Shown: positions 1 to 7,690 of the stretch, one piece after another
How positions within the stretch are numbered: the first letter of the stretch is position 1
Layout of the letters: each line of letters opens with the position of its first letter
Source: CALGTL01 sp963579135
GTDB taxonomy: Bacteria; Chloroflexota; Dehalococcoidia; Lucifugimonadales; Australimonadaceae
Direction: 5' to 3'
NCBI GenBank assembly: GCA_963579135.1
Contig: CAUZFB010000001.1
Location: 62,001-126,000, forward strand
DNA: 64,000 nucleotides
Program-made: the position numbers and the translations under genes
Notes under the pieces: model-generated
What the model was told of the DNA's origin: nothing
Databases searched by the model: none
Seen by the model: the letters and a program-made list of their open reading frames with translations, nothing else

Positions 1-218
1 GGGAGTACTCGCCACTGGCGGGTTGCTGGCTGAGCGCGGGCGTCGGTGGTCTAGGCAACAAGCTCTACCACCTCTGGGCGTACGACAACTTCGAGCACCG
101 CGCTCGGGTGCGCGCAGAAACGACTGCTGCGGGCGTATGGCCTTCTGACGACGGGAGCAACTACCTGAGACAGGAGAACAAGCTGCTGGTTCCTGCTAGC
201 TTTTCGCCATTGCACTAG
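1..218 (+). CDS. NIPSNAP-like protein, C-terminal part (cut by window edge)
   Basis: The reading frame is open from base 3 to a TAG at 216-218 and encodes the last 71 residues of a protein. The stretch around NKLYHLWAYDNFEHRARVR resembles the C-terminal half of NIPSNAP-family ferredoxin-like proteins, where a (H/Y)xWxYxxxxxR pattern precedes an acidic/aromatic tail ending near ENKLL.P. The function of bacterial NIPSNAP proteins is poorly defined. The start lies outside the window, so length and operon context cannot be judged. Assignment rests on this short motif only. Confidence 0.55.
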   Translation, partial: EYSPLAGCWLSAGVGGLGNKLYHLWAYDNFEHRARVRAETTAAGVWPSDDGSNYLRQENKLLVPASFSPLH

Positions 219-325
219 AGCCCTTACGTCAGAACACCGGGGGCACCAACGTTAGACCCTCGGCCTCAACCAGCCGCCGGAGAGTACCTATCAGTACCGA
301 GTCCGAAACAGCCAAACCGGGAGCA

Positions 326-1567
326 GTGCCTCCGTCCACACGAGGGTTCGCGAGAACTTTCGAGGCGTTGCACTACCGGGATTTCCGGTTCCTGTTCTTC
401 GCGCAACTGACGAACGCCGCGGCGCAGTGGATGCAGATGATCGGATTGCCGATCTTGGTGCTGGCGGTGACGGAGAGTCCGGCGCACCTGGGCATGGTGA
501 TGATTTCGCGAACCCTACCCGCGATGGTGCTGGGGTTGGTGTCGGGCGTAGTGGCGGATACGTGGGACCGACGCACGATTCTGATCACGACGCGGATCGT
601 CGGAACTGCGCTAGCGACGTGGTTCGCGATCATCAATGTGGCAACCTCGGTGTCGCTGACGGAGATCTACGTGTTCGCTGTGCTGCGGGGGGTGACGATG
701 GCGTTCGATCAGGCGCCGCGCCGGGCGTTGATCCCGAGCATGGTGCCGCCGCACGTGGTGATGAACGCGATGGCGTTGTCGACGGGCGGGATGCAGGTGA
801 TGAGGATGATGGCGGCCGCGGTGGCGGGGACCTTGATAGCGGTGTGGGGAATCGAGGCTGCGTTCGTGGCGCTGGCGATCCTGTACTTTTCAGGCGTGCC
901 ACTGCTGCTGGCAATGCGAACACGGACTCACGAGCGGGCCGGATACCGCGGGATCCGCCAGATGGTTCGCGATGCGAAGAATGGAGTCGGGTTCGCGGTG
1001 ACTACACCTGCGATGCGGGCGTCACTGATCATTGCGGCGTTCTTCTTCGTGTTCGGCATGTCGTTCTCAAACGTGTTCGCGCCGTTGTTGGCAGATGGGC
1101 CGCTAGGGCTGACCGAGGGTGGCCTAGGTTGGATGGTGGCGGTGATGGGGATCGGAGGGACGGCAGGGACGATCACGGTGGCGTACCTGAGTCCGTCACA
1201 TCATCGAGGGATGGTGCTGATCGTGGCGCTGGGCGTGTTCGGGCTGCTACTGGCGGCGATGGCTGGCGCGACCTACTTACCGATGGCGTGGGCGGCATTC
1301 GTGGTGATTTTTTTCGTGGGGACGGGGCAGTCAGTGTTCATGCCGCTGCTGAGTACGATCGTGCTGCAGGCTGCTCCGGACCACATGCGGGGCCGGGCGA
1401 TGGCGATCCTGGGTTGGGATCGTGCGCTGGTGTCTTTCGGGACGGTGATCGCCGGGTTCGGGGCGGCGGCGTTCGGGGCACAGGTCACTCTGCTAGGTTT
1501 CGGTAGCGCATGCGTTATCGGGGCCCTACTCCTGGTGTCGTCTGGCACGCTGCGCAAGATCGACTAG
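326..1567 (+). CDS. MFS transporter (EntS / MFS_3-like)
   Basis: A 413-residue integral membrane protein with about 12 hydrophobic segments. The N-terminal RDFRFLFFAQ, the WMQ motif near residue 36 and the loop VVADTWDRRTIL near residue 75 (the MFS motif-A region) place it in the major facilitator superfamily, close to the EntS/MFS_3 group of drug or siderophore exporters. Substrate is unknown. The start is a GTG with only a weak purine run before it; no ATG exists upstream in frame. The stop overlaps the stop of proS on the other strand by four bases (CTAG), a tail-to-tail arrangement. No regulator is adjacent. Confidence 0.85.
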   Translation: MPPSTRGFARTFEALHYRDFRFLFFAQLTNAAAQWMQMIGLPILVLAVTESPAHLGMVMISRTLPAMVLGLVSGVVADTWDRRTILITTRIVGTALATWFAIINVATSVSLTEIYVFAVLRGVTMAFDQAPRRALIPSMVPPHVVMNAMALSTGGMQVMRMMAAAVAGTLIAVWGIEAAFVALAILYFSGVPLLLAMRTRTHERAGYRGIRQMVRDAKNGVGFAVTTPAMRASLIIAAFFFVFGMSFSNVFAPLLADGPLGLTEGGLGWMVAVMGIGGTAGTITVAYLSPSHHRGMVLIVALGVFGLLLAAMAGATYLPMAWAAFVVIFFVGTGQSVFMPLLSTIVLQAAPDHMRGRAMAILGWDRALVSFGTVIAGFGAAAFGAQVTLLGFGSACVIGALLLVSSGTLRKID

Positions 1568-3273
1568 AGCTCGTCTTCAGAGAGGGCGGCGGCGATAGCC
1601 GCAGGGAGGTCGCCGTTGGGGACTTGGGAGGACTCGTCGTCGCGGCGACGCTTGACCTCAACAACGCCGTTCTTGAGGTTGCGGGGGCTGATGACAACGC
1701 GCACGGGCAGCCCTAGCAGATCCACGTCGTTGAATTTCACGCCTGCGGATTCACCTGGACGGTCGTCGTAGAGCACGTCGTAGCCGAGCTCCAGGAGCAG
1801 GGCGTAGGTTTCATCTGCGGCAGCGGAAACTTCCTCTTTGTCGGCGTTCAGGGCGACAAGGTGCACCTGGAACGGAGCGATGGGCACCGGGTAGAGGATG
1901 CCTTTGTCGTCATGGTTCTGCTCTATAGCGGCGGCGAGCACGCGGGTGACGCCGATGCCGTAGCAGCCCATAACCATGGGTTTGAGCTTCCCCTCATCGT
2001 CCAAGTACTCGCCGCCGAAGGTGCGGGTGAAGAACGTACCGAGCTTGAAGACGTGTCCCACCTCGATGCCGCGTACCTCGCCGAGGGCTTCGCCGCAGTG
2101 AGGACAGCCGTCGCCGGCCTTGGACGTACCGACCTCGGCGATGGTGTCGACCTCGAAGTCGCGGGGGTAGTTGACGTTCTTGTAGTGCCTTTCGTCCTGA
2201 TTGGCACCTGCGACGAAGTTGTTCCCCTGCTGGATGGATCGGTCACCGATGCGCTTGATGTCGGTAAGCCCGATGGGAGATGTGGAGCCGACGGTGAGGC
2301 CAGCGGCGACGGCCTCCTGGGCGGTGGCGAGCCGGAGCTCGCGGACGTCGAGCAGGTTCTTGAGCTTGACCTCATTGACCTCGATGTCGCCCCGGATAGT
2401 CACGAGGACAACCTCGTTGTCCGCGGCGTAGAAGACTGCTTTCAGGGCCTGGGCTTCGGTGATGCCCATGCTGTCGACGAGGTCGGCGATGGTCTTGGCG
2501 CCGGGGGTGTCGAACAGCGTCAGTTCTTGAGGGGAGCTTTCGGGCGCGGCCGGGATGACGGACGTCCCGCGCTCGGCGTTGGCCGCGTAGTCGCCGGTGG
2601 GACATACGAGGACGGTGTCCTCGCCTGACTCGGCGGGCATAATGAATTCGTGCGAGTCCTTGCCACCAATGGCACCGGAGTCGGCTTCGACTTCAAGGGT
2701 GGGAAGGCCGCAGCGCTTGAAGATGTTGCGGTAGGCAACACGCATGCGTTGGTAGGTGACGTCGAGGGATTCCTGGTCCGTGTCGAAGGAGTAGGCGTCC
2801 TTCATGGTGAATTCGCGTCCGCGCAGGAGTCCTGCTCGGGGACGAGGTTCGTCCCTGAATTTGGTTTGAATCTGGTAGAGAAGGAGGGGGAGATCCCGGT
2901 AGCTTTCGACATTGCTCTTGGCGATGAGGGTGATGATTTCTTCGTGGGTGGGGGCGATGACCATTTCGCGTTTGCGGCGGTCGAAGACGTGGAACATGTT
3001 GTCGCCGAATGCGATGTCACGTCCAGACTGCTGCCAGGTTTCGATGGGCTGAAGGGCGGGCATGAGGACTTCCTGCCCACCTGCGGCGTCAATCTCTTCG
3101 CGAATGATGGCCTCAATCTTTTGGATGGACCGGAGGGCGAGGGGCAGGTAGGAGTAGATCCCTGCGCCGACTTGCATCATCATCCCGGCGCGGAGCATGA
3201 GGCGGTGGCTGGCGGATTCTGCTTCGCCGGGGTCTTGTCTAAGGGTTTTGGCTAGGGAGCGAGATACGCGCAA
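1564..3273 (-). CDS. proS: Prolyl-tRNA synthetase (bacterial type)
   Basis: Class II aminoacyl-tRNA synthetase that charges tRNA-Pro in the cytoplasm. The 569-residue length matches the bacterial form with a YbaK-like editing insert (roughly residues 245-370). Motif 1 lies near YSYLPLALR (40-48), motif 2 at TKFRDEPRPRAG to FTMKDAYSFD (138-165) and motif 3 at GCYGIGVTR (437-445), followed by an anticodon-binding domain. A CPHC pair occurs at 390-393. The start is a TTG at 3273 with AAAGG six bases upstream; no ATG is available upstream in frame. It is transcribed away from the bicupin gene, with a shared upstream region. Confidence 0.97.
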   Translation of the reverse strand: MRVSRSLAKTLRQDPGEAESASHRLMLRAGMMMQVGAGIYSYLPLALRSIQKIEAIIREEIDAAGGQEVLMPALQPIETWQQSGRDIAFGDNMFHVFDRRKREMVIAPTHEEIITLIAKSNVESYRDLPLLLYQIQTKFRDEPRPRAGLLRGREFTMKDAYSFDTDQESLDVTYQRMRVAYRNIFKRCGLPTLEVEADSGAIGGKDSHEFIMPAESGEDTVLVCPTGDYAANAERGTSVIPAAPESSPQELTLFDTPGAKTIADLVDSMGITEAQALKAVFYAADNEVVLVTIRGDIEVNEVKLKNLLDVRELRLATAQEAVAAGLTVGSTSPIGLTDIKRIGDRSIQQGNNFVAGANQDERHYKNVNYPRDFEVDTIAEVGTSKAGDGCPHCGEALGEVRGIEVGHVFKLGTFFTRTFGGEYLDDEGKLKPMVMGCYGIGVTRVLAAAIEQNHDDKGILYPVPIAPFQVHLVALNADKEEVSAAADETYALLLELGYDVLYDDRPGESAGVKFNDVDLLGLPVRVVISPRNLKNGVVEVKRRRDDESSQVPNGDLPAAIAAALSEDEL

Positions 3274-3437
3274 ATTGGTGCCTTTTTCAGTCGGAGAGTG
3301 CGGTCAGGATATCTCAAGGGCACGGCCCTTGACCCAGCGGCTTGCCCCAAGACGACATCGAGCAAGCCTGGAACTATCGCTGGCCTTGGCGCTGCGCTCA
3401 GAGAATAGCTGGGCGAGGCCCCACAGGGGGCATGGGA

Positions 3438-3466
3438 TTGACTCTCGCAGAAAGCGGGAATAACTT
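3438..3466 (+). promoter_or_regulatory. Candidate sigma70-type promoter of the bicupin gene
   Basis: TTGACT (3438-3443), a 17-base spacer and TAACTT (3461-3466) lie about 70 bases before the bicupin start. The -35 is one base from consensus and the -10 two bases away. The proS-bicupin intergenic stretch (3274-3534) shows no other gene. Confidence 0.55.
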
Positions 3467-3534
3467 TGCCACGACTTCGCTTCGTCGGGCGGTATGCCTG
3501 AGTGGGCGTTGATCTAAGCAGGAGGAGGGCAGCA

Positions 3535-4710
3535 ATGACGACGAGTTTCGATCCAGATACCGCTCCAGTTTTCGAGCGGATCGATACATACGAAGAGTGG
3601 CAGAAGGACGAGGGAGTGAAGCTCCACGGTGGCCTTTACGTTAAGAATCTCTTCACGCTGGAGCTCGAACACTGGGCGCGCATGGGTTGCGACGGTGCGG
3701 TGGTTTACTTGGATGGCGACGAGGAGACCAATGAGCACGTGATCGAGGTTGGGCCGGGGGGCAAGACGAACCCGGTGCACCACATGTTCAACGAGGTCAT
3801 CTACGTACTAAGCGGTCGTGGTGCGACGTCGGTCTGGTACGACGAGGACAAGAAGCAAACGTTCGAGTGGGCAGCGGGAGCGTACTTCTCGATCCCGATG
3901 AACGCTTGGTACCAGCACTTCAACGGTAGTGGCGCAGAGCCAACCAGGATGGTCTCAGTGACGAACATGCCAGGGATGATCCGCAAGTTCATCACTCCTG
4001 ATTTCATCTGGAACAACCCGTATGTCTTCGACGACCGCATGAATGCTGACGAGGGTTGGGCCTCGGGTTCCGGTCAGATGTACAAGGGTCGCGTTTGGGA
4101 GACGAACTTCCTGCCCGACGCTGCGAACATGCCGATGCCGAACTGGGGTGAGCGCGGCGCAGGCGGCACGAACATCATGCTGTCGTTGTCGGACAACACG
4201 GTGTCGTCGCACATCTCGGAGTTCCCCATCGGTACGTACAAAAAAGCGCACCGACACGGGCCTGGGGCGCACCTGCTGATTACCGGCGGCGAGGGTTTCG
4301 CGCTAGTGTGGAAGAATGAGGATATGTCGGACATGGTGAAGGCAGATTGGCAGGCCGGGAGTCTGTATCTGCCGACGCAGGACGCGGAGAACGAGTATTT
4401 CCACCAGCACTTCAACGTAGGCACGACACCTGCGCGGTACATCAACATGGCGCCTTCGAACTCACGCAAGTACACGTACAAGCGAGGGATTAACGACCCC
4501 GGCAAACAGGCCGAGGTGCGCGCGATGGTGAGCATCAAGGAGGGCGGCATCCAGATGGAGTACGAGGATGAGCCGAGGCGCATCCACGAGATCTTCGAGG
4601 CGGAGCTGGCGGCGCACGGCCAGGAGTGCCGGATGAAGAATCTGGTGCCGTGGTGCACTGGCGTGGCGGGTCCTGAGAACAAAAAAGGGTCGCTGAAGGG
4701 TTACGCATAG
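3535..4710 (+). CDS. Bicupin family protein
   Basis: A 391-residue protein with two cupin barrels. The first holds HH at 82-83 followed by E87 and a VLSGRG turn (91-96); the second has HRH at 239-241, H246 and GGEG at 251-254. Histidine/glutamate clusters of this type bind a divalent metal in cupins such as gentisate-type dioxygenases, and similar bicupins are often labelled ethanolamine ammonia-lyase-activating proteins, but the substrate cannot be read from sequence. The ATG at 3535 is preceded by AGGAGGAGGG, which decides this start over a GTG at 3502. A terminator lies about 130 bases downstream. Monocistronic by position. Confidence 0.8.
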   Translation: MTTSFDPDTAPVFERIDTYEEWQKDEGVKLHGGLYVKNLFTLELEHWARMGCDGAVVYLDGDEETNEHVIEVGPGGKTNPVHHMFNEVIYVLSGRGATSVWYDEDKKQTFEWAAGAYFSIPMNAWYQHFNGSGAEPTRMVSVTNMPGMIRKFITPDFIWNNPYVFDDRMNADEGWASGSGQMYKGRVWETNFLPDAANMPMPNWGERGAGGTNIMLSLSDNTVSSHISEFPIGTYKKAHRHGPGAHLLITGGEGFALVWKNEDMSDMVKADWQAGSLYLPTQDAENEYFHQHFNVGTTPARYINMAPSNSRKYTYKRGINDPGKQAEVRAMVSIKEGGIQMEYEDEPRRIHEIFEAELAAHGQECRMKNLVPWCTGVAGPENKKGSLKGYA

Positions 4711-4843
4711 GGATTGTCTAGGGGAGCGGCCTTCTGCCGTTTACGGATGGGGGGGGGGCGCGGGATTGTTCCCTCCTCGCCAGGGCCCCATTCGTCGTTT
4801 GCACAGGGCGAACGCGAAGGGGCGCACACGAGTCATGAAACAA

Positions 4844-4870
4844 ACGCCCGCCGTATACAGCGGCGGGCGT
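4844..4870 (+). terminator. Rho-independent terminator after the bicupin gene
   Basis: Perfect 10-bp stem (4844-4853 with 4861-4870), 7-base loop and a following TTTG. A diverged copy of the same element, including the flanking TGTTGG, occurs at 6571-6610. The rest of 4711-5001 contains a G-run near 4750 and no recognisable gene. Confidence 0.75.
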
Positions 4871-5001
4871 TTTGTGTTGGTGCGGCTAGCGAGCGCCGTT
4901 CCCTCCTACACTGCGGGCCACGAAAGCGGCCTCATGGAAGCATTGGTTCAACTGAGAATCCCCAGGCGAAGGGTGCCAAGAGATGCATCGTGAGGAGCGA
5001 C

Positions 5002-5453
5002 ATGGAACTGATCAATAGCTTCCTGGTACCAAAGGCAACGGGCAAGGCGTTCTTGGTCAAAGCCGGACAAGTACTGCGGTTGACCCAACCCGAGGGGCCG
5101 CAGGTCATCTACTTCGACGCGTTCAGTCTCGAAGACCCTCGTGAGTACCTGCTGACGTCAGCGACGCGACGGTACGAGAGCATCCACGTGACTGAAGGGC
5201 ACCGATTGTGGAGTGGGGGATTGCGGAGTTCAGTTTGGGCCTTGAGCGCGTCCATGACCCATTCAACGTGTTCATGCGCACGGGGATGGACGCCAACGGC
5301 AAGATGATTTGGGAAGATCCCTTTGATGTGAAGCCCGGCGATTACATAGATTTGCGTGCTGAGTTCGACGTGATAGCCGCTGGTTCAGCGTGCCACGGCC
5401 TATCGAGCGGACCGGGCGAGTGCCCGTTTGGTGTCGAGATCTACCAGGTCTAA
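5002..5453 (+). pseudogene. DUF1989 / urea carboxylase-associated protein, frameshifted with internal deletion
   Basis: The first frame (from ATG 5002, preceded by GAGGAGC) gives the N-terminal part of the DUF1989 family, including GQVLRLTQPEGPQV and DPREYL-TSATRRYESIHVTEGHRLWS. After about residue 72 the family similarity jumps to another frame, which encodes VHDPFNVFMRTGMDANGK, KPGDYIDLRAE and a Cys-rich end finishing at TAA 5451-5453. DUF1989 proteins are about 200 residues; here about 50 central residues and one reading frame are missing. I read it as a decayed gene caused by an internal out-of-frame deletion. DUF1989 genes usually sit with urea carboxylase or aminomethyltransferase genes; none is near. 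Confidence 0.75.
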
Positions 5454-5633
5454 CGACCCTCTGAGATCCACGCCGAAGTCTCTGAAGCATGCCGCAGGGA
5501 AGTCAAGCAACCTCCCCCTGCGCCCTGGTGCCCCGAAACGACCATAGGTTGTGCCCACCCACCCGGATACCCCGTGTCCCTGCCTGCGCAGTGCGAACGA
5601 GGGACACGCAATTCGACAGACGAATGACCTGCG

Positions 5634-6488
5634 CTAGCGAGCGGTTATGAGGCGGTCGATGGGGATGGCGGGCTTGCTAAGGGCGGCGGCAGAGCTGGCA
5701 ATGACGGTTTCGAAGTCTGCAGGGTCGAGACGTGCGGTGAAGCGGCTGTTGAGCGCTTCTACCGCGCGGTGGGCGCGGGCGGGAGTGACGTTCCACGTTG
5801 AGGCAATGAAATCGAGGACCTGGGGACGGGCTTCGTCGATCCAAGTGGCGACCTGGCGATGGGAGGAGATCATCGCGTCGAGGAGCTCAGGGCGTTCGGC
5901 GATGGTGCGCTCGGTGACGATGAGTCCGTGGACGAGGGTGTTGGGGTAGGCCTCGCAGAGGTCGACGAGGGTGTGGTAGCCCTTGGCTTCGAGCACTTCC
6001 TGTTCCAGGGTGCGAGCGATGACGGCGTCTTCTTCGGGGTCAGGGCCGTCTTCTTTCCAGCCGGGGTGCGCTCGTTGGTAGACGAGCTCGACATCGGCTT
6101 GGGGGTCGAGGCCGTTGGCCGTTAGCCACTTCTGAACCATGGCATCGGGCTCGCTGCCGGGTTGGGCGGCTTGGACTTTGCGGCCCCTCAGATCAACGGG
6201 GCTATTGATGGTGTCGTTGACCATGAGCCAGTGGGGAGCGTTGCGATGGACGAGCAGCGCTACGCGCACGGGGGCGTCGTCTTGCATGATTGCGCGCACG
6301 GCAGCGCCGATGGAGACGACGAAGTCGAGGTCACCTGCGACCAGGGCGTCAATGCTTTCTTTGCCAGCGAGGGTGTCGAAGGATGAGGTGAGGCTGTTGT
6401 CGGCGTAGATGGCTGCGTGGTCGGCGAGGAGGAAGTCGAGCATGTTGATGGTTCGGTTGATGATGCCGATGCGGACAGGGGTTGTCAT
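5634..6488 (-). CDS. NMT1/THI5-like substrate-binding-type protein without signal peptide
   Basis: A 284-residue protein with the fold signature of periplasmic-binding proteins: an N-terminal strand VRIGIINRTINML, an ALVAGDLDFVVSIGAA segment, a VDLRGRKVQAAQPGSEPDAMVQKWL hinge region, and a C-terminal helical half. It resembles NMT1/SsuA-type or 4,5-dihydroxyphthalate decarboxylase-like proteins. No signal peptide or lipobox is present and no ABC permease or ATPase gene is near, so it may be a cytosolic enzyme or sensor rather than a transporter component. The ATG at 6488 follows a GGAGGGGCTCC-type purine run. A second protein of this class is at 33965-34906. Confidence 0.65.
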   Translation of the reverse strand: MTTPVRIGIINRTINMLDFLLADHAAIYADNSLTSSFDTLAGKESIDALVAGDLDFVVSIGAAVRAIMQDDAPVRVALLVHRNAPHWLMVNDTINSPVDLRGRKVQAAQPGSEPDAMVQKWLTANGLDPQADVELVYQRAHPGWKEDGPDPEEDAVIARTLEQEVLEAKGYHTLVDLCEAYPNTLVHGLIVTERTIAERPELLDAMISSHRQVATWIDEARPQVLDFIASTWNVTPARAHRAVEALNSRFTARLDPADFETVIASSAAALSKPAIPIDRLITAR

Positions 6489-6570
6489 GGGGAGGGGCTC
6501 CGACGGGAGGAGTTGGGGTTGCGAAGGGATTCTACGGTAGCTGGAGGCAGCGCTGTCGGGGGGGAGTTAC

Positions 6571-6604
6571 GAAACGCCCGCCACACACAGTGACGGGCAT
6601 TTTA
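6571..6604 (-). terminator. Hairpin terminator downstream of the siderophore-interacting gene
   Basis: AACGCCCGCCA pairs with TGACGGGCATT (two mismatches) around a short loop. On the minus strand the stem is followed by TTTCG, fitting termination of the 6708-7535 gene. It is a diverged copy of the element at 4844-4870, in the same plus-strand orientation. Confidence 0.6.
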
Positions 6605-6651
6605 TGTTGGGCGTGGGCGAGGGTGAGAGGTCACTGCGGGTACCTTGGGAC

Positions 6652-6695
6652 AGGCTCTTCGACTACGCTTCGATGCGCTCAGGAAACAAAGGAGC
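6652..6695. repeat. Interspersed short repeat R1, copy 1
   Basis: GGCTCTTCGACTACGC, then CGCTCAGGAAACA-AGG. Near-identical units occur at 27822-27862, 29264-29303, 36729-36770 and 42836-42880, all between genes. The upstream GGGTGAGAGGTC (6621-6632) is also shared with the copy near 29230. Confidence 0.7.
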
Positions 6696-6707
6696 GGGGG
6701 GCGACGG

Positions 6708-7535
6708 CTAGACGTCGTCGCCCATGTCATGGTCGGTATGGTTAAGGGCGCCTTGCTTCCAGTATCCCTGGGTGCGGATGAGGGAGCGGTGGAGGTTGCG
6801 GTCCTCGAGGAGGTGCTTGCGGATCTCGCGCATGATTGACGCTTCGGCGCTGACCCATACGCGGCCGTCGCCTTCTGGGATGTCGGCATGGCGGATGGCG
6901 TGGGCGAGGAGGCGACCGGGGAGATCGTGGTCGTTGCCTCGGTGGAGCCAGGTGATATGGGTTCGCGCGGGGCTGGTGAGCTCCTGCTCTTCTGCAGCGT
7001 TAAGGACCTCGATGTATACGTGGGCCTGGATGGTGGCGGGTAGCGCCTCCAGCAGGGTGGCTATCGCTGGCAGCGCGGCTTCGTCGCCAAGGATGACGTA
7101 CCAGTCGGCGCTGGGCTCGGGGAAGTAGGTACCGGAGGGTTGTCCGCCGACGACGGCAGTGTCACCAGCCTTGGCGGCGACGGCCCAAAGCGAGGCGGGG
7201 CCTTCACCGTGAATGACGAAGTCGACGTCTAGCTCATTGGTGTCGGCGTCCCAGCGGCGGGGGGTGTAGGCGCGGCTCTTGGGGCGCTCGACGTCCTCGG
7301 GGAATTCGAGGCCGTCAGGCCCAGGAACAGGGAGCGTGAACACGCCAGTTTCCTCGTGTGGGAGGTAGATGCGCACGTGTTCTGCTGGGCCCTTGCTGAA
7401 AAAGCCGGTCATGTTTTCACCACCGAAGGTAACGCGGATCATGTGGGGCGTGAGTTGGCTAACCCGCACGACCTCGGCGATTCGGGGCGAGGGACGCTTG
7501 CGGCGAGGCGCGGCGGATTCGGACAATGTGGTCAC
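6708..7535 (-). CDS. Siderophore-interacting protein (FAD-binding ferric-siderophore reductase family)
   Basis: A 275-residue flavoprotein of the SIP/ViuB family, which reduces ferric siderophores in the cytosol with NAD(P)H. Visible marks are the flavin-binding RAYTPR at residues 88-93, the FVIHGEGPASLWA segment (106-118), GDEAALPAI (150-158) in the SIP C-terminal domain, and the terminal GYWKQGALNH (257-266). The start is a GTG at 7535 with GAGG about ten bases before it. A 13-bp palindrome lies 32 bases upstream, suggesting iron control. A hairpin terminator follows at 6571-6604. No siderophore transporter is in the window. Confidence 0.9.
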   Translation of the reverse strand: MTTLSESAAPRRKRPSPRIAEVVRVSQLTPHMIRVTFGGENMTGFFSKGPAEHVRIYLPHEETGVFTLPVPGPDGLEFPEDVERPKSRAYTPRRWDADTNELDVDFVIHGEGPASLWAVAAKAGDTAVVGGQPSGTYFPEPSADWYVILGDEAALPAIATLLEALPATIQAHVYIEVLNAAEEQELTSPARTHITWLHRGNDHDLPGRLLAHAIRHADIPEGDGRVWVSAEASIMREIRKHLLEDRNLHRSLIRTQGYWKQGALNHTDHDMGDDV

Positions 7536-7566
7536 TGGAGATACCTCAGCGGCAGTGTTAGTTCCT

Positions 7567-7579
7567 GGTTATGATAACC
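7567..7579 (-). promoter_or_regulatory. Candidate DtxR/IdeR-like operator upstream of the ferric-siderophore reductase
   Basis: GGTTATGATAACC is a perfect 13-bp inverted repeat. It matches the core of the DtxR/IdeR box (GGTTAGSCTAACC) at 11 of 13 positions, although the outer TTA/TAA flanks are absent. It sits just downstream of a TTGTCC that could serve as -35, the position of a repressor site. A half-site-like TTAGGTTGA lies about 30 bases further upstream. Confidence 0.45.
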
Positions 7580-7690
7580 GGACAAGCCTTTAATTGACCT
7601 GGCCTTAGGTTGAGGGGCGGGGTTGAAGGCTAACGTTTTCGACTTTGGCCCGTTACTGCTGTCGAGTCGAGCAGTTATGTTTGAGGAGCT

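Noticed and set aside
427..1506. Long overlapping frame inside the MFS gene
   Set aside because: Gly/Asp/Arg-rich composition with no domain; it is the alternate frame of a GC-rich membrane-protein gene.
1861..2628. 255-codon frame antisense to proS
   Set aside because: Mirror of the proS coding sequence with no start signal or family resemblance.
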